This document shows positions 1 to 9,038 of a DNA stretch of 54,466 bases, one piece after another. The notes under the pieces were generated by a model. It worked only from the letters and a program-made list of their open reading frames with translations. It was not told the origin of the DNA and made no database searches. Both the position numbers and the translations under genes were made by a program. The stretch is from an uncultured Spirochaetales bacterium (GTDB lineage: Bacteria > Spirochaetota > Spirochaetia > Sphaerochaetales > Sphaerochaetaceae): NCBI GenBank assembly GCA_949295505.1, contig CASFLH010000007.1, positions 1 to 54,466 of the forward strand, written 5' to 3'. The first letter of the stretch is position 1. Every line of letters begins with the position of its first letter.

Positions 1-479
1 AGCGTCTCGTTTCCCCAGCTCTCAAGCTGCATCGATATTCTGTTCACGCAGCCGACAGTCGGGATGATCCAGAGGGAATTGCGGATGCCGATCTGGCCGT
101 TCTTCCTGACATATGCTTTGATGGTAGGGATATGGTCCTTCCATCTGAGCTTGTCATCTTCAGCTTCAGCCATAGCCTCTTCTGCAGTGGCCTTGTCGTA
201 GTGGTATTCGGCATCCTCGTTCAGCAGCGTGTGGATATTGAAGGCATGCACATGGCCGCCTTTCTTGATATCTTCCTTGGCAGCTCCGATCGGATAACCG
301 TATTTTATTACGCTTTCATCTTTTCTGATATCAGCAAGGGCGACTTTATGCCCTGCGGGTATGTCTGAGAAGACGGTGAACGTATCACCGTCAACTGTTA
401 CGACATCTCCTTTCATCAGAGGCTTGATTGCGACCGCGACATTGTCACGGCTGTTTATTCTGATAAGGTTGTTCGACAT
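1..479 (-). CDS. uxaA: Altronate dehydratase UxaA, N-terminal part (cut by window edge)
   Basis: Altronate dehydratase removes water from D-altronate to give 2-keto-3-deoxygluconate in hexuronate catabolism, in the cytoplasm. About 159 residues are visible, starting MSNNLIRINSRDNVAVAIKP. The first ~90 residues look like the SAF domain of UxaA (KGDVVTVDGDTFTV, IPAGHKVAL). They are followed by the start of the catalytic part, with the family signature GQIGIRNSLWIIPTVGCVN. The reading frame stays open to the window edge, so the C-terminus is missing. The start is set by GGAGAAA directly before the ATG, overlapping the end of uxaB. The gap to uxaB is 7 bp, so the two are one operon, and the UxaB product is the substrate of this enzyme. 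Confidence 0.9.
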   Translation of the reverse strand, partial: MSNNLIRINSRDNVAVAIKPLMKGDVVTVDGDTFTVFSDIPAGHKVALADIRKDESVIKYGYPIGAAKEDIKKGGHVHAFNIHTLLNEDAEYHYDKATAEEAMAEAEDDKLRWKDHIPTIKAYVRKNGQIGIRNSLWIIPTVGCVNRISMQLESWGNET

Positions 480-486
480 TTTCTCC

Positions 487-1965
487 TCAGAGCTTCTCTA
501 TGGCCTTTGCCATGCCATCTGTCCAGATGGTCTCAAGATATCCTCTCACCTTTTCCTCTAGGCCGGGAACCGCTGTGAGGTCTTCTCCCCACCATGCGCT
601 CTCAGAAAGCACGCTCTTTGCGATAGCAGCAGCTTTATCAGCTACGCTGCCATATGAAGCAGAGTAGAGTTTCTGGAATTTCTCAAGTACCTCCGGGCTG
701 TCCTGGATAAGATACTTCTCGCCATTCCTTGATCCCTTGAGTGCTGTGCCTTCGTATTCCGTTCCCTCGTAGAAGGAGATAAGCGAGGCAAGCGAGAAGG
801 TAAGTACGGTGGGAAGCTTCCCTTCCTTCTTGAGGTATCCGAGAAGCGATGGAAGATCTCTTGTCTTGAACTTTGACACACTGTTGAGGGAAATCGAAAG
901 GAGGAGATGCACGATATACGGATTGGCAAATCTCTCAAGAACGTCTCCGGCATAGTCCTCGAGCTGCTTCTTGTCACCATCCATCGATGGGATGATTTCT
1001 TCGAAGAGGCCTCTCTTTGCCATTGGGAAGATAAGCGGGCTCTTGATGCATTCCTCGACTGTGTTGAGACCTGTCTGGTATGCGGCAAGCACCATCATCG
1101 TATGTGTTCCGTTGAGGATTCTTACCTTTCTTGTGCGGTAGAAGGACATGTCATCTGTCCAGATGACGTTCACGCCGGCTTTCTCAGTCGGGAACTCATC
1201 TTCGTGTGTCTTGCCGTGGCACTCGATGACCCAGAGAAGGAAGATCTCCGCGCTATCGAGGAGGTTGTCCTGGTAACCGAGCTTCTCGCAGATTCTCTCC
1301 GCCTCTGCCCTTGGGTAGCCCGGTACGATCCTGTCCACGAGGCTGTTGCAGAAGTCGCATGCGGTGTCGAGCCAGTCGATGAAGCCTTTCTCGAGTCCCC
1401 ATTCCTCAGCATACTGCTTGACGATTCTCTTGAGGTTGTCGCCGTTTTTATCGATAAGCTCACATGGAATCGCGATGATACCTTTGTCCTGTGCGCCATT
1501 GAATGCCTTGTAGCGATGATAGAGGAATGCGCAGACCTTTCCCGGATATGATACCTGAGGCTTGTCCTCAAGCTTGTCTCCCTCATGGTATGCGATGCCA
1601 GCCTCTGTTGTGTTGGAGATGATGAATCTGAGGTCAGGGTTCTCTGCCTGCTTCATGTAAGCATCATACTCGGTGTACGGGTTGATACAGCCCTTCACGC
1701 TTGTGATGGTCCTGAACTCCTCTACCGGCTTGCCGTTCTGCACGCCGCGGAGGACTGTGGTGTATACACCGTTCTGTCCATTGATCATCTCGCCCATGCC
1801 GTTCTTGAGCGGCTGGACCATCATGACATCGCCGTTGAAATCACCTTTCTCGTTGAGAAGGTCCACGATCCAATCGACAAATGCACGAAGGAAATTCCCT
1901 TCACCGAACTGGAGTATCCTTACAGGACGCTCTGGTTTCATGACAGTTTCACTGACATTCTTCAT
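487..1965 (-). CDS. uxaB: Tagaturonate reductase (altronate oxidoreductase) UxaB
   Basis: Predicted NAD-dependent reductase converting D-tagaturonate to D-altronate in galacturonate breakdown. The protein has 492 residues and belongs to the mannitol dehydrogenase family. The N-terminal Rossmann region carries LQFGEGNFLRAFVDW, and the C-terminal half has RKVRILNGTHTMM, the conserved K/N/H catalytic region. The open frame continues 42 codons upstream. I chose the ATG at 1965 because AAGGAG lies about 10 bases before it and the family normally begins at this point; the upstream extension has no family resemblance. A minus-strand promoter is visible at 2078-2105, giving a leader of roughly 105 nt that contains a hairpin beside the ribosome-binding site. 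It is divergent from the large regulator gene at 2212, a likely controller. Confidence 0.92.
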   Translation of the reverse strand: MKNVSETVMKPERPVRILQFGEGNFLRAFVDWIVDLLNEKGDFNGDVMMVQPLKNGMGEMINGQNGVYTTVLRGVQNGKPVEEFRTITSVKGCINPYTEYDAYMKQAENPDLRFIISNTTEAGIAYHEGDKLEDKPQVSYPGKVCAFLYHRYKAFNGAQDKGIIAIPCELIDKNGDNLKRIVKQYAEEWGLEKGFIDWLDTACDFCNSLVDRIVPGYPRAEAERICEKLGYQDNLLDSAEIFLLWVIECHGKTHEDEFPTEKAGVNVIWTDDMSFYRTRKVRILNGTHTMMVLAAYQTGLNTVEECIKSPLIFPMAKRGLFEEIIPSMDGDKKQLEDYAGDVLERFANPYIVHLLLSISLNSVSKFKTRDLPSLLGYLKKEGKLPTVLTFSLASLISFYEGTEYEGTALKGSRNGEKYLIQDSPEVLEKFQKLYSASYGSVADKAAAIAKSVLSESAWWGEDLTAVPGLEEKVRGYLETIWTDGMAKAIEKL

Positions 1966-1981
1966 ATCTGCTATTCTCCTT

Positions 1982-2007
1982 AATCCGTAATCAAGCAGGT
2001 CCGGATT
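1982..2007 (-). promoter_or_regulatory. Inverted repeat in the uxaB leader next to its ribosome-binding site
   Basis: AATCCG and CGGATT form a perfect 6-bp inverted repeat separated by 14 bases. On the uxaB transcript the second arm runs directly into the AAGGAG that precedes the start codon. Folding could affect ribosome access, or the site could be a regulator half-site pair. The repeat is seen; the function is inferred. Confidence 0.35.
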
Positions 2008-2077
2008 CATGCCTGGGGAAAACGCTGTGAAAGCACAGAATCCTCCCTTTGATGCCCTGAAATCGGAACACAGTTTC

Positions 2078-2105
2078 AGTTTACACGCCATTGCGGATAT
2101 GTCAA
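2078..2105 (-). promoter_or_regulatory. Sigma70-type promoter for uxaB-uxaA
   Basis: On the minus strand TTGACA (2100-2105) is followed after 16 bases by TAAACT (2078-2083). The -35 is perfect and the -10 matches 4 of 6. Transcription would start near 2071, leaving a leader of about 105 nt before uxaB. Confidence 0.55.
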
Positions 2106-2211
2106 ACAGAAAGGAGACCTAAGAGCCATCTTTGAGGACATCTGAGGGTTCTATTTCTCTTTTCGTCCTGAAAAGGGGAGAAATCCATCGAGGTATGGTA
2201 ATATTCATGGC

Positions 2212-5200
2212 ATGGGAAGGAAAACCGGACTTCTGCTTGCCAATGTTTATCAGGGGGCAAGCAGGGCTATGTGGAGATACGCTGCCGCGCTGTCTGCCAG
2301 GCATCCTGATGACTCTTTGATCCTTATCCCCGGAGGCCGGCTGGGTTTCCTCGGGGCAAGCGAGTATCTGCGCAACAGCATTTATGATCTTGTCAGCAGC
2401 CTTTCCATTGACGGCGCGATGATCTGGTCCTCATCCCTCACGGGAGCAGAAAACGCGGAGAGCATCATGTCATTTGTAAGAGGCATCGCTGAGCACCTTC
2501 CTGTAGTCTCGATGTGTATGACAATCCCAGGCATTCCATCAGTGGATTTCGATGCCTATACAGGTACTTATAGTGCCGTGATGCATTTCGTGAAAGACCA
2601 TGGCTTTTCCAGGATAGCTTTCATTCGCGGCCCTGCTAATCATGGCAGCGCAGAAGCAAGATACCGTGCATACATCGATGCGCTCTCAGATGCCGGAATC
2701 AAGGCAGATGACCGCCTTATTACTTCTCCAAGACCCTGGAGCGATGGGGCTGCGGCTGCCCAGGAGCTCATATCTGAGCGCAGACTCAAGGCCAGGGAGG
2801 ATTTTCAGGCTGTCGTTGCGGCCTCTGACCTTCTGATTCTCGGGGCAGAACCGGTTTTCAGGGAAGCGGGCATCTCCATCCCCGAGGATATCGGGATCTC
2901 CGGGTTCAACGACAATGAGGAGAATCAGCTTCTTGATGTGGAGCTCACAACCGTGAGGATGCCTATACGCAGGATCCTGGAGACATCCTATTCCGTTCTC
3001 GCGGACCTTGTGACTGACAAGGACAGCGCGGTTCCCTCCCTTGTTCTTCCGTCTGATTTCATCATACGTCGTTCCTGCGGCTGCAGTGACAGCCTTGGAG
3101 GACATGACAAAGCGAAGGAGCTTCTCAGGGATGAGGATAGGCTGAACAGATGGCTGGAGGAATACCTCCACGATGATGAGGCATATAGGGCACTTTCCGA
3201 GATTCTAGATTATATCTTCTCTTCACCCTCTGATGATTCCCGGGCTGTGACTTGTGCTGTCTCTAGGTATTTTGACAGCGGCGCTGATGCAAGCACGATC
3301 CTTGAGGCTGTCAGATGGAGCGAGGATATCCTTGGCAAGAAGGAAAGAAGCGCAGGGAGAAGGGATTATGTTCTTTCCCGCATAGCGCACGGCAGCCGCC
3401 GGCTCTATGCCAGGGAACAGCAGCGTATAGGGGAGGTGTCCCGAATTCTTGATACCTTCAAGGCAAGTCTGCTTGCGGCCCGCTCCTATTCGTCCCTTCC
3501 TCTCATCATGCAGAATGTTTTCCCGTCCCTTGGCATAAGCGGGGCTCTTCTGATGCTCTATGAGGATTTCCATTACACGAAGATGCTCGGAGGCTTTTCC
3601 GGTGATAAGCTCTTCTCGGAGAATATAAGGTTCCCAAGAAGCCGCATGGTCCCGGAAGCGCTTTCATCCTTCCTCGATAAAGGCACCTTTGTCATTGAGC
3701 CTTTATATTACGAGAACCAGGAGCTCGGCTACATCCTGATTGCCACGCCATGGTGTGAAAGCCATGTTCTGGAGGATATAAGGGCCTCACTTTCCTCCTC
3801 GATAAGAGGCATAAGCCTCACGGAAGTCGCTCAGAAGGCTGCGGAGGCTGCTGAAGAAGGGGAGCGAAAGGCCGGTGAATTCTATGCCAGTGTCTCAGAG
3901 GCGCTGAGGGGACCGCTATCGGCGATGAGGCGCCTTCTTGCCCGAAACGGCAGATTGCCAAGAGCAGAGATAGCCGACGAGGTGAAGAAAGCAGAGCAGA
4001 TGCTTTCCCTTTCCCTTGCCGAATTCGGGGATCTGGACCTGGAGAAGACACTTGTGCCTATCTCCAGTCTGGCTGAGAATCTCCGCACTTCCCTTGGCGC
4101 TGATATAACAATGTATGACGACATGCCGGCGCTTGAGATTGACGAGGAGCGTATCGCCGAGCTTGTTTCCATGGTGTCAACACTCATCAATCCGTTCTCA
4201 CAGCCAGTCCTGACGATAAGCCTTTTCTTGAGTGGTGTGGAAATAGGGATAAAAGGCTCTTCCGAAAACTGCGCATCCGAGCCGGCATGGCAGCTTGCGT
4301 CGCGTATCGCCGTTCTGCACTCGGGTGAGCTCAAGGCAGACAGAAATGGTGCCGTGCTGATAATCCCGTATCCAACGCTTTCAGGGCATCAGGGAGCGCC
4401 GGATGGTAAAGGGCCGCTGGTCTGGCTTTCTTCTGACAATCTTCCAGGCGCGCTTGCCGCACTCTCTCCTCTTGTTGTGCAGGGCGATGATATTAATGAT
4501 ATTTATCACATGCAGCCACGGCCCATCGCTATCGCGTGGAGGAAATCCGGAGTAACCGGTACCGGAGCGGCTGTACTGCGGATCCTGCGGAGCCACAGGT
4601 TCTCCAGATCCCTTCCTTTCCTCGCGTTCGGCATAGAGCAGAAAGCGGCCTCCCTTGCTGTCGCGCTTGAGTGCGACAGGGCAGATGCAGATGACTCTGT
4701 GATTTATATGTCCGTGCATCTGCCTTTTCTTGAGCCTGTCCTCTCTGATTTCGGCAGGATTGAAGATGGTATTCTTCCGGAGGAAATACTGCTCCGCAGC
4801 AGTGGGAAACCTCGTCTCGTTATCCTTTCGACAGCTGAGAACGGTATCATTTACGCTTTGAGAAGCTCAAAACGTTATTCCTCCGTCCCCATCCTGATAG
4901 TCAAGGACCTTTTCACAAGTGAGGAGATCGGAGGGATAATCGATGTGCCAAACATCATTATTGCGAACGCTCCGGTCCTGGAAGCTCCGGATTTCACGGA
5001 ACGCCTTGTTTCCATCCTGACAGGAGGAGAGATCCTGCCTCCTCTTACAGGAGCGCTTGTTAAGCGTGCGATAGTCTATCTCAACAGACATCTCGCAAAG
5101 CAGATATCGCGCTGGCAGCTCGCCGAAAGCGTGAATATAAGCGAGGATTATCTCACGCGCATCTTCCGTCGGGAGATGGGGGTCTCTCCATGGGATTATC

Positions 5201-5364
5201 TCACGCGCTGCCGAGTGGGAGTGGCCTCGGACCTGCTCCGCAGAACAGGCGCGCCGCTTTCAGAGATAGCGCAGGCGTCAGGGTTCCAGGATCAGGCATA
5301 TTTCAATCGCGTCTTCAGGAAGATCAAGGGCTGTACCCCTGGGCATTACAGGCAATCTGATTGA
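2212..5364 (+). CDS. Giant fusion regulator: LacI-like sugar sensor, decayed histidine kinase/receiver region, AraC-type DNA-binding domain
   Basis: The 1050-residue protein has no signal peptide and should be cytoplasmic. Residues 1-285 resemble the periplasmic-binding-protein-like sensor of LacI/XylR regulators, ending in the typical IIRRSCGC motif. After a helical linker, residues ~405-540 look GAF-like. Residues ~545-620 form a long helix pair with SEALRGPLSAM, which aligns with the histidine-kinase box SHELRTPL but has Glu where the phospho-accepting His should be. LASRIAVLHSGELKADRNG (about residue 695) resembles a degenerate ATPase G-box. Residues ~733-940 resemble one or two receiver folds without the acceptor Asp. 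Residues 948-1050 are a clear double helix-turn-helix AraC domain (SWQLAE-type first helix, then LSEIAQASGFQDQAYFNRVFRK). No good ribosome-binding site precedes the start. It probably senses a pectin-derived sugar and controls uxaBA and the importer at 7136. The sensor and AraC calls are firm; the middle is inferred. Confidence 0.85.
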   Translation: MGRKTGLLLANVYQGASRAMWRYAAALSARHPDDSLILIPGGRLGFLGASEYLRNSIYDLVSSLSIDGAMIWSSSLTGAENAESIMSFVRGIAEHLPVVSMCMTIPGIPSVDFDAYTGTYSAVMHFVKDHGFSRIAFIRGPANHGSAEARYRAYIDALSDAGIKADDRLITSPRPWSDGAAAAQELISERRLKAREDFQAVVAASDLLILGAEPVFREAGISIPEDIGISGFNDNEENQLLDVELTTVRMPIRRILETSYSVLADLVTDKDSAVPSLVLPSDFIIRRSCGCSDSLGGHDKAKELLRDEDRLNRWLEEYLHDDEAYRALSEILDYIFSSPSDDSRAVTCAVSRYFDSGADASTILEAVRWSEDILGKKERSAGRRDYVLSRIAHGSRRLYAREQQRIGEVSRILDTFKASLLAARSYSSLPLIMQNVFPSLGISGALLMLYEDFHYTKMLGGFSGDKLFSENIRFPRSRMVPEALSSFLDKGTFVIEPLYYENQELGYILIATPWCESHVLEDIRASLSSSIRGISLTEVAQKAAEAAEEGERKAGEFYASVSEALRGPLSAMRRLLARNGRLPRAEIADEVKKAEQMLSLSLAEFGDLDLEKTLVPISSLAENLRTSLGADITMYDDMPALEIDEERIAELVSMVSTLINPFSQPVLTISLFLSGVEIGIKGSSENCASEPAWQLASRIAVLHSGELKADRNGAVLIIPYPTLSGHQGAPDGKGPLVWLSSDNLPGALAALSPLVVQGDDINDIYHMQPRPIAIAWRKSGVTGTGAAVLRILRSHRFSRSLPFLAFGIEQKAASLAVALECDRADADDSVIYMSVHLPFLEPVLSDFGRIEDGILPEEILLRSSGKPRLVILSTAENGIIYALRSSKRYSSVPILIVKDLFTSEEIGGIIDVPNIIIANAPVLEAPDFTERLVSILTGGEILPPLTGALVKRAIVYLNRHLAKQISRWQLAESVNISEDYLTRIFRREMGVSPWDYLTRCRVGVASDLLRRTGAPLSEIAQASGFQDQAYFNRVFRKIKGCTPGHYRQSD

Positions 5365-6977
5365 CTCTTCCATTCGGCAATCTGCCGTGTCTCCGTGGAG
5401 AAGCTGATGCCGATCTTGTGTATCTTCATTCCTGGTTTCATTAGATAGGCATACTTCTCAGCGTATCCCTTCTCCTCAATCTGTCTCAGGGCATCATCGG
5501 TGCTCTTATCCATCTTGAGCTCAAAAACCCAGATATGATCCCCTGTCAGCAGGACCTCGTCAGCCCTTCCTCTCGCTCCTCTGTCCTCACTGATGGCGTA
5601 TATCCCGGCTATGAGGAATATTGAATGGAATGCCATCTGATAGAATTTCTCCTTTTCTTTTCCAATCACCTCATAGGAGAAAGCATTGAAGAAGTCCACA
5701 AGCTTTTTTCTCAACGTTTCTTCATCGCCGCTTCTGGCTGCTTTGATGAATTGAGAGAACCATAGACTGAAGAAGTTCCTGTCATCAGTGCATCTCGAGA
5801 GGAGGTTGAGGCTGAATGATGAGGCTATTTCCCTGTTGGGGAAAGTGAGATAAGTAGCGAATTCATCACTGTCTGCAATCGTGAGGTAGCCTGCGAAGTA
5901 CAGAAGGGTGGCAATGCCATCGTTAGTCAGCCTGTTTCCTGTGATGTCTGAGATATCGAAAGTGACAAATGCAAGAGGTCCTACCGTATATTTCCCCTCT
6001 GAATAGGATGAGAGGTCATATTGTTTTGCAAGATTCACAGCAAGGGTAGGGACACCGGTCCTGTTCCAATAATCCCTGAACCTGCAGTCTTCTCTGAAGA
6101 AGTATCCTATTGATACAGGGTTGTATACCGTCACCTCGGAGTCAGGGGAGAACCTGTACCCGTCATAGTATGCCCTTATCCTCCCTATGAACTCTTCCCT
6201 CGACTCATATTTCCCCGGATTGCCCTCCAGGTACTCGTCAATCCCTTCCCCGAAGTTCTCCTCAAGCTCCCTCTCCGTGTACCCGAATGCTGCAGCGTAC
6301 TCCGTGCTCATCGATATGTCCACGAGATTGTTCATCGCGGAGAAGATCGAGAGATTGGAGAGTCTCAGCACCCCTGTGATGAACAGAAGCCTTATCCTCC
6401 CTGCGTGCTTCTTCATCGTCGCGTAGAATGGATTGAACGCGGCCCTTATCCTCTCCAGGAGCTCCGGATTGTCCATCGCACCAGTGAACGGTGAGTCGAA
6501 CTCATCGATGATGATCACTATCTTCCCCTTCGCATCGGAAAGCCTGACTATGAGCTCTTCGAGCATCTCGGCAGGCTCCTTCCTCTCAATGCTTATTCCG
6601 TTCCGCTCCGCCTCCATCCTGATGAAAGAACGGAACGCGCTCAGGAAGGACTCCTCTGAAAGCAGCGTCATGCCGCTGAAGTCGAAGTGGATGACAGGGT
6701 AGCTATCAAAGCTATAGTCTGTCCTCTCCGCGATATATAACCCCTTGAAGAACTCCTTCCTCCCCTCGAAGAGGAAATGGAGCATCGAGCAGAAGAGTGA
6801 CTTGCCGAACCTCCTCGGGCGAGAGAGGAAGAAGAAGTTGCCTCTCTCCCTTATGAGGCGGTAGGCGTACATCGTCTTGTCCACATAGAGGATGTCATCA
6901 TCTTCCCTGAAATGCAGGAAGTATGAGTTGTCCGTTGTTATTCCCTTCATGTCGTCATTATAACTGGTTTGCATCAT
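5346..6977 (-). CDS. AAA-ATPase-like protein with C-terminal PD-(D/E)XK nuclease-like domain
   Basis: A 543-residue member of the AAA-ATPase-like/DUF1703 type of protein, found in many copies in gut bacteria and of unknown role. The N-terminus has the family motif DILYVDKTMYAYRLI, Walker A SRPRRFGKSLF (about residue 55) and Walker B KIVIIIDEFDSPF (about residue 155). Near residue 490 RGRADEVLLTGDHIWVFELK fits the D-x(n)-ExK core of the PD-(D/E)XK nuclease fold. The start has GGAGG at good spacing. Its 3' end overlaps the regulator gene by 19 bp tail to tail, and it separates that regulator from the importer it probably controls, so it may be a later insertion. No target repeats or transposase were seen. 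Confidence 0.85.
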   Translation of the reverse strand: MMQTSYNDDMKGITTDNSYFLHFREDDDILYVDKTMYAYRLIRERGNFFFLSRPRRFGKSLFCSMLHFLFEGRKEFFKGLYIAERTDYSFDSYPVIHFDFSGMTLLSEESFLSAFRSFIRMEAERNGISIERKEPAEMLEELIVRLSDAKGKIVIIIDEFDSPFTGAMDNPELLERIRAAFNPFYATMKKHAGRIRLLFITGVLRLSNLSIFSAMNNLVDISMSTEYAAAFGYTERELEENFGEGIDEYLEGNPGKYESREEFIGRIRAYYDGYRFSPDSEVTVYNPVSIGYFFREDCRFRDYWNRTGVPTLAVNLAKQYDLSSYSEGKYTVGPLAFVTFDISDITGNRLTNDGIATLLYFAGYLTIADSDEFATYLTFPNREIASSFSLNLLSRCTDDRNFFSLWFSQFIKAARSGDEETLRKKLVDFFNAFSYEVIGKEKEKFYQMAFHSIFLIAGIYAISEDRGARGRADEVLLTGDHIWVFELKMDKSTDDALRQIEEKGYAEKYAYLMKPGMKIHKIGISFSTETRQIAEWKSQSDCL

Positions 6978-7135
6978 GTTGCCTCCAGTAATACATACGC
7001 TTCAGAAGGCAATATCGGTTAATGTTGTGTTTCTTTGTGCCTTCCGCGCTGATATATCTGAGGTCTGAATTGTGCAATGACTGGTTTGGATTATCCCGAA
7101 ATGTACTTTTAGACTTGAAAATACGAGGTAGACAT

Positions 7136-8089
7136 ATGAAAAAAGGACAGGTAAAAGCTGTTACTGCTGAAAACCCGAAGCAGAAGAGCAAGCTGTACCG
7201 TGAGATCGTAAGGCATCGTTCTGTGTATCTCCTGGCGCTTCTTCCGCTTGTTTATTACATCATATTCAAGTACATCCCTATCTGGAATGCACAGATAGCG
7301 TTCAAGGATTTCAAGGCTGTTCAGGGAGTTGTCGGATCTCCTTGGATTGGTTTTGATAACTTCACTGAATTCTTCCATTCGTTCTACTTCTGGTCGCTCC
7401 TGAGAAATACTGTCATGTATTCCGTCGGCAAGCTGCTTATATCTCTGCCTCTGTCCATCATACTTGCCATTGCGATATATGAATGCACGAGACCAGTTCT
7501 GAGGAAAGTTGTGCAGACACTTGCATACCTGCCGCACTTCCTGTCATGGGTAATCATGTATGGAATCCTGCTCACGCTTCTTGCTCCTGGGGATGGTGTA
7601 TTCAATGATGTCATAAAGATGTTCGGAGGATCTTCAATAGATTTTCTCTCGAATACGAAAGCATTCCCCTGGGTCGTTTTGTTTTCCGATGCATGGAAGG
7701 AGATGGGCTGGTCGGCTATCATCTTCATCGCAGCTCTCATGGGCATTGATGTCTCTCTCTTTGAAGCTGCCATGGTGGAAGGTGCCAGCAGCTGGCAGAG
7801 GGTGAAGTATATAACGCTGCCTTCGATACTTCCTGTTATAGTTACGGTCCTTATTCTCAAGCTCGGCACGATTCTCGATGCCGGATTCAATCAGATCTTC
7901 ATGCTTTATTCACCGCAGGTATATTCAGTCGCGGACATCATCGACACATGGGTATACAGGCAGGGCCTTCTGGAGTTCAAGTTCGGTCTTGCTACGGCTG
8001 TCGGACTCTTCAAGGGTGTATTCGGCATGATTCTCGTCCTGTTCGCCAACTGGATCTCGAAGAAGGCCACGGACAGCGCATTGTTCTGA
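7136..8089 (+). CDS. Oligosaccharide ABC transporter permease, LplB type
   Basis: Inner-membrane permease of a CUT1-family importer, 317 residues with six predicted membrane segments. The first is near residues 30-50 (YLLALLPLVYYIIF). The cytoplasmic EAA loop EAAMVEGASSWQRVKYITLP lies near residue 220. LplB-YtcP-LipO type systems import pectin- or rhamnogalacturonan-derived oligosaccharides in many Firmicutes and spirochaetes. The frame is open 38 codons further upstream, but GAGGT stands 7-8 bases before the ATG at 7136 and family members begin here. It heads the operon 7136-11758. No ATPase gene is present, so a shared MsmK/UgpC-type ATPase elsewhere is assumed. Confidence 0.9.
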   Translation: MKKGQVKAVTAENPKQKSKLYREIVRHRSVYLLALLPLVYYIIFKYIPIWNAQIAFKDFKAVQGVVGSPWIGFDNFTEFFHSFYFWSLLRNTVMYSVGKLLISLPLSIILAIAIYECTRPVLRKVVQTLAYLPHFLSWVIMYGILLTLLAPGDGVFNDVIKMFGGSSIDFLSNTKAFPWVVLFSDAWKEMGWSAIIFIAALMGIDVSLFEAAMVEGASSWQRVKYITLPSILPVIVTVLILKLGTILDAGFNQIFMLYSPQVYSVADIIDTWVYRQGLLEFKFGLATAVGLFKGVFGMILVLFANWISKKATDSALF

Positions 8090-8099
8090 GGAGGACAGT

Positions 8100-9014
8100 A
8101 TGAAAGAGAAACACCTGAAACCGCAGATCCAGAACAAGAAAGTAAAGCTCACGGCAGCGGATCATACGTTCAATATTGTTGTAAACATATTCATGGTCGT
8201 CATCCTGATAGCCATCATCCTTCCGCTATGGTCCACCATAACGCTTTCATTCAGGCCTGTTGATTTTCTCGGATCAAACCTTGATGGCATGTTCCTGGCG
8301 CCATGGAACTGGTCAACCGCAGCGTACGAGGCATTGCTTGGTAACAATGGCTTTCTCATGGCATTCATGAACAGCTTCAAAATCCTCATAGGCGGTGTTG
8401 CCTGTGCTCTTGTGCTGACGATACCGATGGCTTATGTGCTGTCCGTGCAGTCGCTTCCAGGAAGGAAGATCATAAACATGATTGTTATCATACCGTATGT
8501 CTTCAATGTCGGAATGATACCAGCATACCTTCTTGTGAGGGACATCGGCCTGATAAACCATCTTCCTGCTGTCTTCCTGCCTGGTGCTATCTCTACATAC
8601 AACTGCATCATCATGAGGCAGTTCTTTGTAGGAATACCTGGGGAACTGAAGGAATCTGCCAGGATTGATGGCTGCTCCGAGATGCAGGTTCTTTTCAGGA
8701 TCGTGCTTCCGCTCTCGAAGGCAATCGTCATGACAATAGGGCTTTATTATGGTGTTGCGTTCTGGAATGACTTCTTCAATGCCATGCTCTATCTCAATGA
8801 CAGTTATCTCAATCCTCTTCCGATTCTCCTGAGGAATATCCTCATCGGTTCCGGGATGAATGAGAACCTTGAGGTGACGGCGTTCGCGAATGCTCCGATC
8901 AATGCGATCAAGGCGGCATCGGTATTCATGAGCGCAATTCCGATGGTCATAGCGTATCCGTTTATTCAGAAATACTTTACGAAAGGCACTCTTCTTGGTT
9001 CTGTCAAAGGATGA
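8100..9014 (+). CDS. Oligosaccharide ABC transporter permease, YtcP type
   Basis: Second membrane subunit of the same importer, 304 residues. It has the N-terminal segment NIFMVVILIAIILPLWSTI, the EAA loop ESARIDGCSEMQVLFRIVLP near residue 200, and the typical C-terminus YPFIQKYFTKGTLLGSVKG. It starts 10 bp after the first permease with GAGGA at the correct distance. It would pair with the 7136 permease to form the channel that accepts substrate from the 9039 binding protein. Confidence 0.92.
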   Translation: MKEKHLKPQIQNKKVKLTAADHTFNIVVNIFMVVILIAIILPLWSTITLSFRPVDFLGSNLDGMFLAPWNWSTAAYEALLGNNGFLMAFMNSFKILIGGVACALVLTIPMAYVLSVQSLPGRKIINMIVIIPYVFNVGMIPAYLLVRDIGLINHLPAVFLPGAISTYNCIIMRQFFVGIPGELKESARIDGCSEMQVLFRIVLPLSKAIVMTIGLYYGVAFWNDFFNAMLYLNDSYLNPLPILLRNILIGSGMNENLEVTAFANAPINAIKAASVFMSAIPMVIAYPFIQKYFTKGTLLGSVKG

Positions 9015-9038
9015 CCAGGAAGATAAAAAGGAGGAAAT

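Noticed and set aside
907..1551. A 214-codon open frame on the plus strand, opposite uxaB
   Set aside because: It lies wholly within uxaB on the other strand, has no ribosome-binding site or recognisable motif, and is explained by the codon use of the real gene. The same holds for other long shadow frames, such as 15828-16427 and 18110-18922.
1966..2091. A 42-codon in-frame N-terminal extension of uxaB
   Set aside because: Family proteins begin at the 1965 ATG, which has AAGGAG at the right distance; the extension shows no homology and overlaps the predicted promoter and leader.
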